Source: Arsenophonus sp046530785 (GTDB lineage Bacteria > Pseudomonadota > Gammaproteobacteria > Enterobacterales > Enterobacteriaceae). Taken from it: a stretch of DNA of 7,827 nucleotides. The translations under genes were made by a program, and so were the position numbers. Positions 1 through 6,132 of the stretch are shown one piece after another (the first letter of the stretch is position 1; the number at the start of each line of letters is the position of its first letter). The stretch spans positions 1 through 7,827 of the forward strand of contig JBHEQT010000026.1 in the NCBI GenBank assembly GCA_046530785.1. The letters are read 5' to 3'. Below the pieces are notes generated by a model. It was given only the letters and a program-made list of their open reading frames with translations, had not been told where the DNA came from and made no database searches.

Positions 1-99
1 AAAATTAATTATTTTTAACTTTCCTTGAACATTAACTTATTCTATGCTTAAGGAGTTAGCGAGAGAAAATTTTTAAGATATGGGGAACAGTTTCTACAA
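1..99. repeat. Left copy of 99-bp terminal redundancy (circle closure)
   Basis: This segment is identical to the last 99 bases of the window. The simplest reading is that the contig is a circular molecule read slightly past its own start, so the true circle is 7728 bp and the two copies are the same DNA. A 99-base overlap is what a de Bruijn assembler using k=99 would leave on a circular contig. The segment itself is a little less A+T-rich than its surroundings. It contains AAGGAG at 50-55 and a 21-codon frame (80-145) that has no well-placed ribosome site, so I do not call a gene. Confidence 0.93.
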
Positions 100-540
100 T
101 TTTTTAGAGTGTGGTGAAAATCTAAATTTTTTTCAAGATTCTTAGACCTTTTAATGATTATTTTCTTGATTTTAATTAATTTTAATTAAATCTAATATTT
201 TATTTGCTTTAGATGGAATTTACTAAACAAACAATATTTTAATTATCTTGTATTATTTTATTAACTTTTTATTAAAAAGTTAAATTATAGAGTATTAATA
301 TGACCTTAAATTATTAGATTTAACTGTTATTATTATTAGTTAATGATTAATTATAAAAATAAATATTTACATTACTTCTCATTTTTAAAATTTTATTTAG
401 TATCTCATTTGTAAAATGGAAAATTCAGCTAAAGTAATAATAGAAAGTAAAATAAAAATATTTTTTATTTATGTTAATAAGATATGTAAATTATATCGTA
501 TATTAAAAAATTAAATATTATATTAAGAGATAAATAGAAA
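1..540. other. Gene-free A+T-rich stretch upstream of the 98-aa ORF
   Basis: No supported gene lies here; stop codons are dense in all frames. The stretch holds the right arm of the junction hairpin (1-20), a perfect 10-bp hairpin with a 3-nt loop (261-270 / 274-283), and long A+T tracts. A promoter for the downstream gene must lie near 440-525, but the sequence is so A+T-rich that TATAAT-like hexamers occur everywhere and I cannot choose one. An AAGAGA at 525-530, 10 nt before the ATG at 541, is the likely weak ribosome site of that gene. Confidence 0.6.
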
Positions 541-837
541 ATGAGAATGAAATTTACAGGACGATGGAATAAACAAAGTTTTAAAAAAGCAATTTGTGAT
601 GCAATTGATGAATTACAATTTTATAAAGTTGAATTTTTATCTGGAGTTAATCTCTATTTTCATAGTGAAGACGTTAATTTTGATAAGATCGAAATTAGAA
701 ATGAAAATGATATACCTGTTATATTTATATATAACAATAACATTCCTATTATAAGACCCTCTAAAAGAAAAAAAAGAAAAGCGTCTGTAATTAAGTTATC
801 GGATTTTAAAAGAAGTAAGATTCAAAAAAATAAATAA
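541..837 (+). CDS. Hypothetical protein, 98 aa, lysine/arginine-rich C-terminus
   Basis: I do not recognise this family. Residues 10-30 could form an amphipathic helix. They are followed by strand-like segments, GVNLYF (35-40), KIEIRN (49-54) and PVIFIYNN (59-66), so a small alpha-beta domain is plausible. Residues 72-98 are strongly basic, about half Lys/Arg, including SKRKKRK (74-80), which suggests contact with DNA or RNA. No signal peptide or membrane segment is visible. ATG 541 is chosen because AAGAGA (525-530) sits 10 nt upstream; the ATG at 547 is an alternative. Reasons to believe it is real: it is much longer than most frames in this stop-rich DNA, its G+C (about a quarter) exceeds its flanks, and its residue mix (R, W, D, E, G) is not what random A+T-rich DNA encodes. 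Being one of only three intact ORFs, it may serve plasmid maintenance, but that is inference. Confidence 0.7.
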   Translation: MRMKFTGRWNKQSFKKAICDAIDELQFYKVEFLSGVNLYFHSEDVNFDKIEIRNENDIPVIFIYNNNIPIIRPSKRKKRKASVIKLSDFKRSKIQKNK

Positions 838-884
838 TCTATAATTAATGAAAAATACCTATATGTTTAAAACTTTTTGTAATT

Positions 885-918
885 TTATTGTTTATTGAGA
901 ATACTAAATAAACAATAA
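885..918. repeat. 12-bp inverted repeat (weak terminator candidate)
   Basis: Arms 885-896 and 907-918 pair perfectly around a 10-nt loop, 48 nt after the stop of the 98-aa ORF. The stem is nearly all A/T and no clean T-run follows it, so it would be a poor intrinsic terminator; it may instead stabilise the 3' end of that transcript. Confidence 0.4.
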
Positions 919-1143
919 TTAATTTATCTAAACTAGTCAAATTTTTATTTATTTTAAATAAAATATTGTAGTTTCGTTTTGTAAATATCTATCTCTAAGT
1001 AAAGATAGATTATCTCTTAAGAATTGAAAGAAAAAATAAAATGAAACAAAATTAGATTTTATTAAAGAGATGTAGATAAATATTATTAGATGATAGTTTT
1101 AATAAATACATATTTAAATTTTAATTTAACAATCTTTTTTTTT

Positions 1144-1178
1144 ATAAAAACTTATATATTCTAAATATAAGTTTTTAT
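1144..1178. terminator. Bidirectional intrinsic terminator-like hairpin
   Basis: A perfect 14-bp stem (1144-1157 / 1165-1178) encloses a 7-nt loop. The right side is T-rich, with five T's ending the stem and more just after it, and the left side is preceded by a nine-T tract. The element therefore has U-run character whichever strand is transcribed. It lies about 300 nt past the 98-aa ORF and could end that transcript, or protect the origin region from read-through. The stem holds only one G-C pair, so efficiency is uncertain. Confidence 0.55.
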
Positions 1179-1820
1179 TTTTGAATTATTTTCATTAAAA
1201 ACTGTTTTTAACATTTATTAAATATTAAAAATCTTAATACTAAGGTTTGGCATTATATCATAATATATTCCCTCTTCTGTAAAAAATTAATAATACCAAG
1301 AAACAGGACTAATCTTGCTATTTAAAAAATATTTATCATAAATTCGTTCAAACGTTAAGAATTAAAACTAATTTTTATTTCATAAATTGAGATTAAAATA
1401 TATCTATCAAATATAGAATTTATGAAAGATTATTTCGATAAAATAAATTTTATATTATGAATCTTTTTTAAATTTGGTAAACTTCTTAAGTTATCAGAAA
1501 TAATTTTAAAATTATATTTCGTGTATTTTATGTTTCTATTATTTTTTCCTTTTTGGAAAAGTGTTTCATTAGAAAAAATTTTCTAATAAGGTTTATTTTT
1601 TTGATTTCGTTTTAGATACTTTTTAGTGTTAGTTTTATTTTTATTTAGTGATTAGCTTTATAAATCGATTTTAAGGGCTCTATAATTCTCTATAAAACGT
1701 TTTTATCTATCAAATCATAGGAATGTGTTTGTTTAGTTTTATAATTTCTTAGAATTGTTTTTAGGAGCTTTTATCGTTTTAGATACCATCAAATATAAAA
1801 GTGTTTCTCAATATTAATAA

Positions 1821-2091
1821 AACCCACTTAGAGTTAAACCGTTCGAAGTATATGGAGAGAGTCAAAAGATGAATATCTTACCACATAATTTATAAAATTA
1901 TTTCTTTCAAAAATACTTTAGTTTTGTGGTGCTTTTAAGGGTAATGGTAAGAATATTTCACGTTCAAAAGAAACAGAAAGCATTAGAGTAAAATTTTTAA
2001 GGAAATAAAATTTGTTCAAGATTTATTGATTGAAAGTTATTCATTAGTAGATGAATTTACCTTAAAAGACTTTTTTTTTAACTTATTTTAA
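1821..2091 (+). pseudogene. Possible decayed coding relic upstream of the origin
   Basis: Frame starting at 1821 is open to 1991 apart from one TAA at 1893-1895 and begins NPLRVKPFEVYGES. A second phase, 1922 to about 2010, contains CGAFKGNGKNIS. A third, 1987-2091, reads KEIKFVQDLLIESYSLVDEF before its stop. These peptides use V, D, E, G, P and R more than random A+T-rich DNA would, and the patch is somewhat richer in G+C. This could be a gene broken by a stop and frameshifts, perhaps a plasmid maintenance gene, given its place next to the origin. I recognise no family and cannot exclude chance. Confidence 0.15.
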
Positions 2092-2129
2092 ACTTATTAA
2101 AAACTTAAGAGCAATTGTAGATATCAAAA

Positions 2130-2167
2130 AAAAACCTTTAAAATAAATAACTTAATGTTTTAAAGGT
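2130..2167. repeat. Inverted partial iteron before the array
   Basis: ACCTTTAAAA at 2134-2143 is the exact reverse complement of TTTTAAAGGT at 2158-2167, which forms the left edge of the first iteron, with 14 nt between the arms. The twelve bases 2130-2141 match the reversed iteron start GAACACCTTTAA at 10 of 12 positions. It may be a weaker Rep site, a cruciform at the array boundary, or a leftover iteron. Confidence 0.55.
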
Positions 2168-2290
2168 GTTCAGATAGGCCGTTAAAGGTGTTCAGATAGG
2201 CCGTTAAAGGTGTTCAGATAGGCCGTTAAAGGTGTTCAGATAGGCCGTTAAGGTGTTCAGATAGGCCGTTAAAGGTGTTCAGATAGGCCG
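2160..2290 (+). repeat. Six tandem iterons (Rep binding sites)
   Basis: Direct repeats lie at 2160-2181, 2182-2203, 2204-2225, 2226-2247, 2248-2268 and 2269-2290. Each begins TTAAA and continues GGTGTTCAGATAGGCCG. Five are 22 bp and identical; the fifth is 21 bp because one A is missing. A 22-bp pitch is about two helical turns, so Rep molecules would line up on one face of the DNA. The repeats are about half G+C in DNA that is otherwise mostly A/T, and their near-identity shows strong selection or recent homogenisation. In Rep_3 plasmids such iterons set both initiation and copy number, through Rep coupling between molecules. Confidence 0.95.
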
Positions 2291-2316
2291 TTAAGATCTT
2301 TTATTTAATTTTTAAT

Positions 2317-2347
2317 ATTGAACACTATTTAAGTTTTATAGTAATAG
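2317..2347 (+). promoter_or_regulatory. Probable rep promoter overlapping an inverted partial iteron
   Basis: TTGAAC at 2318-2323 is a fair -35 box. A -10 is less clear: TAATAG (2342-2347) gives an 18-bp spacer and TATAGT (2337-2342) a better sequence at too short a spacing. TTGAACAC followed by TTTAA at 2317-2331 is close to the reverse complement of the iteron start, differing mainly by one inserted base. Inverted half-iterons over the rep promoter are the usual autoregulatory operator in this plasmid class, where Rep dimers repress and monomers initiate. Autorepression is therefore inferred. Confidence 0.5.
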
Positions 2348-2383
2348 TTTATTCTTCGATGTAATGAATAGGTAGCTGACTAA

Positions 2384-3145
2384 ATGAAAGTGAGCAAAAA
2401 AACAAAAATAAGACATCGAAATGGTATTAATTCAACTCTTGCAAAAATGCCATTGAGTTCAAGGCGAGTTTTATTTTTAAGTATAGCTCAACTAGATTCA
2501 AAAAAAATTATGGAAAGAAATGAAGCTTTTCGTGTTAATGCCTCTGATTACGCAGAACTTTGTGGAATTGATAAATCAACAGCTTACAAGCAATTAAAAA
2601 AAGCAGCGAATCAACTACAACAACAAGTGATTACAATACCAAGAGAGCAACTTCTTCCTCCAATACCAAGAGTTGGAGAACCGTTAATGCATTGGAAAAA
2701 ACTAGAAGGAGGAGTTCGGATTCTTAATATTACTGAATATTGTGATTACATGGATGGTGATGGATATATTGATGTTGTATTTTCCAAACAAATGGAACCT
2801 TATATATGCCGATTAGAAAAGGACTTTACAACACAGATATTACTTTCAGCAATTAGATTAAACGATACAAATGCAATTCGTATGTATCAGTATCTTAGAG
2901 AAAAGATCAGTGCAGGAAAGCTAAAATATTTTGATATTTCTCTTGAGGATTTGAAAACTGATCTTGAAGTTGCTGATTTAGAACATTACAAAGAATTTAA
3001 ATATTTTAATAATCAATTTATTAAGAGATCTGTATCTAAAATTATTGAAAAAACAGAGTTTAACAGTATAAAAATGGATGTGATAAAATATATAAAAAGA
3101 CGATCAATAGAGGTTAGAATTAGTTATGAATATAACAATTATTAA
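2384..3145 (+). CDS. repB: Plasmid replication initiator, Rep_3 (RepB) family, 253 aa
   Basis: This protein binds the iterons just upstream and starts plasmid replication. The N-terminal winged-helix domain spans about residues 10-145: NSTLAKMPLSSRRVLFLSIA (16-35) is the family's opening helix, and the helix-turn-helix lies near DYAELCGIDKSTAYKQLKKA (55-74). LNITEYCDYMDGDGYIDVVF (114-133) and KQMEPYI (135-141) are well-kept core segments. A second winged-helix domain runs from about 150 to the end, with AIRMYQYLREK (164-174) and YFDISLEDLK (182-191); it normally reads the iteron. ATG 2384 is the first start after an in-frame TAA at 2381, and an AGGT lies 10 nt before it. The C-terminus, ending RISYEYNNY, is on the short side for the family, but both domains look complete. 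G+C is about a third, well above the flanks, showing purifying selection. The sequence looks gammaproteobacterial. Confidence 0.94.
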   Translation: MKVSKKTKIRHRNGINSTLAKMPLSSRRVLFLSIAQLDSKKIMERNEAFRVNASDYAELCGIDKSTAYKQLKKAANQLQQQVITIPREQLLPPIPRVGEPLMHWKKLEGGVRILNITEYCDYMDGDGYIDVVFSKQMEPYICRLEKDFTTQILLSAIRLNDTNAIRMYQYLREKISAGKLKYFDISLEDLKTDLEVADLEHYKEFKYFNNQFIKRSVSKIIEKTEFNSIKMDVIKYIKRRSIEVRISYEYNNY

Positions 3146-3170
3146 AATTTTAAATCTTCAATACTTTAAT

Positions 3171-3234
3171 GGAGATTCGGAAAATCAAACTATTTAAGTT
3201 TAAATTTTGGAGATTCAACAAAAAGTAAAACTAT
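3171..3234 (+). repeat. Imperfect direct repeat of about 26 bp
   Basis: GGAGATTC followed by an A-rich stretch ending AAACTAT occurs from 3171 and again from 3209, a 38-bp period. The second copy forms the left arm of the hairpin at 3201-3276, so the first may be a duplication of that arm. The repeats begin 25 nt after the rep stop codon. Confidence 0.45.
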
Positions 3235-3276
3235 GATAAAATCTATTTTGACGTTTTTATCTGAATCCAAAATTTA
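3201..3276 (+). terminator. Long imperfect hairpin downstream of rep
   Basis: TAAATTTTGG (3201-3210) and ATTCA (3213-3217) pair with TGAAT (3262-3266) and CCAAAATTTA (3267-3276), giving 15 pairs with one 2-nt bulge. Inside, AAAAAGT...TA (about 3220-3233) can pair with TA...ACGTTTTT, extending the arms to nearly 30 bases each side with small bulges. It lies 55 nt after the rep stop. A T-rich tract follows about 20 nt later at 3294-3305. Possible roles are rep mRNA 3' end, terminator, or a structured origin element; the T-run is too far for a textbook terminator. Confidence 0.4.
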
Positions 3277-3332
3277 TTAATGTAGTTAAAAAACTTTTTA
3301 TATTTTAAACAATTTAAATATTTCGTAAATGT

Positions 3333-3439
3333 ATGAAATTTTTTAAAAAGTGGAATATATAAGAATTTTCAATATAAAATATAATAAAAAAATTAAGTAT
3401 TTGACTTCAGAAAAATTAAATGCTGAAGAGGTTGAATAA
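3333..3439 (+). pseudogene. Doubtful 35-codon frame broken at a T6-A5 run
   Basis: ATG 3333 opens MKFFKKWNI and stops at 3362. Immediately after the TTTTTTAAAAA run (3339-3349) the neighbouring phase is open to a TAA at 3437-3439 and reads VEYIRIFNIKYNKKIKY, then LTSEKLNAEEVE. One extra base in the run would join them into a 35-residue peptide. The E/A/V-rich end looks protein-like, and a CTTCAG/CTGAAG inverted repeat (3405-3428) lies within it. Frames this long are expected by chance in such DNA, and no ribosome site is visible, so this is a weak call. Confidence 0.12.
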
Positions 3440-3473
3440 TTTTTTATATTTTGATAAAAATTAAATTATAAAA

Positions 3474-3593
3474 GTGGTGCACTGTGGGGGGATATACATT
3501 GTAAAATTATTGCATTATTTCAAATTAATTAAGTTATTAGCATTTATACTCTTTTGTTTAGTAAAAACAATAAATTTAACCCTAATTTCCTAA
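3474..3593 (+). CDS. Doubtful 39-aa hydrophobic peptide
   Basis: From GTG 3474 the frame reads VVHCGGIYIVKLLHYFKLIK and then a hydrophobic run LLAFILFCLV before TAA 3591-3593. A single membrane-spanning peptide of this size would resemble type I toxin peptides in general form only. There is no ATG and no ribosome site, and random A+T-rich DNA readily encodes hydrophobic peptides. The oddity is a run of six G's (3486-3491), which gives the two glycines. Confidence 0.1.
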   Translation: MVHCGGIYIVKLLHYFKLIKLLAFILFCLVKTINLTLIS

Positions 3594-4135
3594 TTTCGTC
3601 ATGATATAAGAATAGTTATTCCTCCTACCATTCTTTTGTCGTATTTTTTTTAAAATAAATTAATATTATCACTATCTAAATGAGATTAAATGTTAATTAA
3701 ATAATGGTAACACACTAATACCTAAAAAGCAGTATAATTTAAGTAAAGATTTATGTTTGTACTTTTATTCGTATTAACGATTTATTTATAAAATAATTAA
3801 TTCTAAATTTTTTTTTAGAACTTGAAAAGTGATATTTAGTACTTTGTAATCCCTTTTCGTCTATTTTTCTATTATATAAAATTATTAACAACATTAATAA
3901 ATATATTTATTTTAATAAAACAATCTTGATCTGATTTTTATATATCCCATTTAATATATTAATAACGTATGAAGAAAATCCAGTTACTTAATAATAATAT
4001 TCAATGTTACCTTAAAAGTCTAATTTAATATCACAATTTAACTAAGTATTCTAACTATATTAATTAGTGATAAAAATAACTCTTATTTTTCTTTAATTAT
4101 TAAGATTTTGGATCTTATCAAAATTATTATTATCT

Positions 4136-4165
4136 TAACAGATAAATTTATTAATTTATCTGTTA
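4136..4165 (+). terminator. 13-bp hairpin, terminator-like
   Basis: AACAGATAAATT and AATTTATCTGTT (4137-4148 / 4153-4164) pair perfectly around TATT, extended by one T-A pair on the outside. The downstream sequence TCTTTT follows within a base, which suits a plus-strand terminator. Two further small inverted repeats flank it (TAAGAT/ATCTTA at 4101-4117 and ATCTTT/AAAGAT just after). No gene ends nearby; rep ends about 1 kb upstream. Confidence 0.4.
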
Positions 4166-4311
4166 TCTTTTAAAGATATATTCTATAGTGTATATATACT
4201 ATACTCAAAACTTCATTAAAAATTATTGAAATAATAATATCATTCTTATTAAAATAAACAATAATATTAGAACCTTATTTAATACTAATTTTAGTAAAAC
4301 CTAATATAGAT

Positions 4312-4346
4312 ATATCTCAATTAATAATTAGTATTATTTGAGATAT
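4312..4346. repeat. 15-bp inverted repeat with one mismatch
   Basis: Arms 4312-4326 and 4332-4346, starting ATATCTCAA and ending TTGAGATAT, enclose a 5-nt loop with a single mismatch. No T-run follows on either strand, so it is more likely a structure or protein site than a terminator; function unknown. Confidence 0.35.
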
Positions 4347-4944
4347 GAATATCAAATAATAAATCAAATCTCATACCTTAAGGAGAATTGTTTTGAGTTA
4401 ATAAAAATATTTTCAAATGAATAAATTGATAACTTTTATTATTTAATAAATTTCAGTTTAAATTTCTCTGATTTTGTTTAAGTTTTCTAAAAATAATTTA
4501 AATATTTTCATAAAAATATTTAACTAAAACATAATTTAGTAAGGATATTTAAATTTTAATGAGTAAGTTCCTTTTTAGAGAAAATAATAAATAACTAAAA
4601 TTTTAGATAAAAGTTGTTATTTTAATTTTCTCTTTTATTTTCTATTAAATTATTAACTTGTAACTTACAAAAAAATAATTCTCTCATCAATTCTCATATG
4701 CGTTTAACTATCTCAACACTCTTTATGTTTATAAAGACCTCCATTTCCACTATTATTTTAAGTTCACTGTTAAACAAAGAATTTATTTTTATAATGCGAC
4801 AGAGATTTGTTATATTAATCACAGATTATAATGTGTATTGAAAATAAATTACTATTATTAATAGCATTATATTTACTTATTAATTTTTCCTAATTTTTTA
4901 ATTAGTCAATTTTTTACCATTGGATTTAATTTTTAATTGAAAGT

Positions 4945-5217
4945 TTAATTAACTGCTTTTTTCAAATTCTTACCTGCTTTAAAACTAGGTAAGTTTGTCC
5001 CAGCAATTTGAATAACTTCTCCTGTTTTAGGATTACGTCCTTCTCTTCCCGCTCTAGGCTTAACTTGAAAACCACCAAATCCAACTATCCGTATATCATC
5101 GCCAGCCTTTAAGGTTTCTGTCACGATTTCAACGAATGCATTAAGTACTTTTTCTGAATCTCTTTTACTTAGATTTGCTTTTTCAGCGATTTTATTAACA
5201 AGTTCTGTTTTGTTCAT
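4945..5217 (-). CDS. hup: HU-family DNA-binding protein, 90 aa
   Basis: HU dimers bind and sharply bend double-stranded DNA and help compact the nucleoid and assemble initiation complexes. The length, 90 residues, is that of a typical HU. Residues 1-40 form the helical dimer core, beginning MNKTELVNKIAEKANLSKRD. GFGGFQVKPRAGREGRNPKT (46-65) fits the HU/IHF signature, including Pro63, which wedges between base pairs, and the basic arm. The C-terminal helix AGKNLKKAVN is intact. CAGGAA (5222-5227 on the plus strand as TTCCTG) lies about 5 nt before the ATG. G+C is well above the flanks. Orientation opposes rep and 1.8 kb separates them. Inferred job: support of Rep at the iteron origin, or a chromosomal-type HU now carried on the plasmid. 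A weak hairpin (4890-4905) lies 40 nt past the stop. Whether it is HU-alpha or HU-beta cannot be settled by eye. Confidence 0.95.
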   Translation of the reverse strand: MNKTELVNKIAEKANLSKRDSEKVLNAFVEIVTETLKAGDDIRIVGFGGFQVKPRAGREGRNPKTGEVIQIAGTNLPSFKAGKNLKKAVN

Positions 5218-5238
5218 ATTATTCCTGAATTAATAGAT

Positions 5239-5267
5239 ATATTAAGTAGTAATGCTACTTTTAACAA
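5239..5267 (-). promoter_or_regulatory. Probable HU gene promoter with inverted repeat in the spacer
   Basis: Reading the minus strand, TTGTTA (5262-5267) and TAATAT (5239-5244) are separated by exactly 17 bp, each matching four of six consensus bases. The start would fall near 5232, giving a leader of about 15 nt. The spacer holds an inverted repeat, AAGTAG-n5-CTACTT (5244-5260), which a repressor dimer could occupy to block RNA polymerase. No candidate regulator is identified. Confidence 0.45.
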
Positions 5268-5686
5268 CTGGATAGCCGCAATTCTTCAGTTATTAATTAA
5301 CTCAAAAAAACTTTTTAAGAATTAGCTCCAAAATCAAGAGGCTTTTATAGTAAATATAGTGTTTATAGATTTTTAGTATTAAAAATATAAATCTTTAATT
5401 TACACATAACTTATTTTAAGAGTAGATAAAAATCTTATTAAATCATTGATTATTTAACTAAAGTAAATAAGATTTGATAACTACAATTTAATTTATTTTC
5501 ATTACTATAACACAATGTTACAAGTATTCGTAAAAGAGTAGATAACATTATAAAATTCCAAAGATTTTATACATAAATGAAATTTACTTTTTAAAGAGTA
5601 AATTAAAAATAACATTCTCCAGATTATAAAATAAAACAAGAGTAGTTACATTATATTTTTATTATTAACAATTTGTTTATACTTAA

Positions 5687-5716
5687 TTATTTTTACTTAT
5701 TTACAAGTAAAAATAA
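5687..5716. repeat. 12-bp perfect hairpin
   Basis: TTATTTTTACTT and AAGTAAAAATAA pair perfectly around a 6-nt loop (5699-5704). It is about 470 bp upstream of the HU start codon and near no gene end. The strand composition would not give a U-run after the stem on either transcript. Confidence 0.4.
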
Positions 5717-6115
5717 CGAATAAAAAAATAAACTATTAAAGATAATGAGTTTATGAACTACAAAATAGTTTATTAGTATATACTGCAAAAAAAATGAATT
5801 TGCTAGTTTTACTTAATTTTTAATCTATGACTGATAGTAATTCTAAGCCTTCTTTTCTAAAAAAAAAGAATTAATGACTTACAAAAGATATAGTAAGAAT
5901 ATTTATATTAAAGATATTAAAATATAAAAGAGATTGATTTGAAAAAGAAAATTTATATCCACTATAGACGATAAACAGATTTAATTTTTATTGCATACAA
6001 TGTATGGATTAGAGGGTTTCATATGAAGTAACTTTCTTAACTTTAGCTAAAAATTAAATATATCTACAAAATATAAAATGATAAAAGTAATAATTGGATT
6101 GTATATCTAAAATAA

Positions 6116-6132
6116 TGTATTGTTACAATACA
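6116..6132. repeat. 17-bp operator-like palindrome
   Basis: TGTATTG-TTA-CAATACA is a perfect inverted repeat with 7-bp arms and a 3-nt centre. Its size and form fit a dimeric repressor site, but no gene starts within reach on either strand. A shorter palindrome of related form, CATACA-A-TGTATG, occurs at 5994-6006. Confidence 0.2.

Larger units (their letters stand above)
838..2133. other. Gene-poor stretch between the 98-aa ORF and the origin
   Basis: About 1.3 kb with no supported gene. It contains a 12-bp hairpin (885-918), a small 8-bp hairpin (987-994 / 1003-1010) in a purine-rich, partly self-complementary patch, a strong 14-bp hairpin (1144-1178) and a near-palindrome ATTAGAAAA-aa-TTTTCTAAT (1568-1587). 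From about 1240 onward there are scattered G+C-richer patches, and 1821-2091 reads with few stops if the frame is changed, which may be gene decay. The minus strand was read across 1240-1800: only frames broken every 20-40 codons were seen. Confidence 0.55.
2095..2346. other. Predicted replication origin (oriV), iteron type
   Basis: The region combines the usual parts of an iteron origin: an A+T-rich stretch that could unwind (2095-2159, including a nine-A run), six head-to-tail iterons, a second A+T-rich stretch (2296-2346), and the initiator gene 38 nt downstream. AAGATCTT (2293-2300) is a perfect palindrome containing GATC. I found no exact DnaA box (TTATCCACA type) nearby, so DnaA dependence cannot be shown. 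Which A+T-rich side melts is not decidable by eye. Confidence 0.85.
3146..4944. other. Gene-free 1.8-kb stretch between rep and the HU gene
   Basis: No supported gene. It holds a pair of imperfect direct repeats and a long hairpin just after rep (3171-3276), two doubtful short frames (3333-3439 and 3474-3593), a hairpin TTCTAAA / TTTAGAA with an all-T loop (3801-3820), a 13-bp hairpin (4136-4165), and a 15-bp stem with one mismatch (4312-4346). An AAGGAG at 4379-4384 is followed by no usable reading frame. The remainder, roughly 3600-4100 and 4400-4880, is plain A+T-rich sequence with dense stops on both strands; I see nothing functional in it. Confidence 0.55.

Noticed and set aside
80..145. 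21-codon ATG frame MGNSFYNFLECGENL...
   Set aside because: The AAGGAG at 50-55 is about 25 nt away, too far for a start, and the length is within chance for this DNA.
1241..1320. Possible tRNA-like patch with GGTTTGG and CCAAG ends
   Set aside because: No D-arm, anticodon stem or T-loop consensus can be drawn.
1370..1800. Minus-strand phase with only a few stops (THSYDLIDKNVL ... KKYLKRNQKNK)
   Set aside because: Rich only in K, N, I, L, Y and broken by TAG/TAA every 15-45 codons, as random A+T-rich DNA would be.
1922..2010. KGNGK peptide as a ParA Walker A motif
   Set aside because: Only five residues fit, the invariant Lys-Thr/Ser pattern is missing and no other ParA motif is seen in phase.
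5989..6006. TTGCATACAA resembling a XerC arm
   Set aside because: The sequence at the correct spacing does not resemble a XerD arm; better described as a short palindrome.
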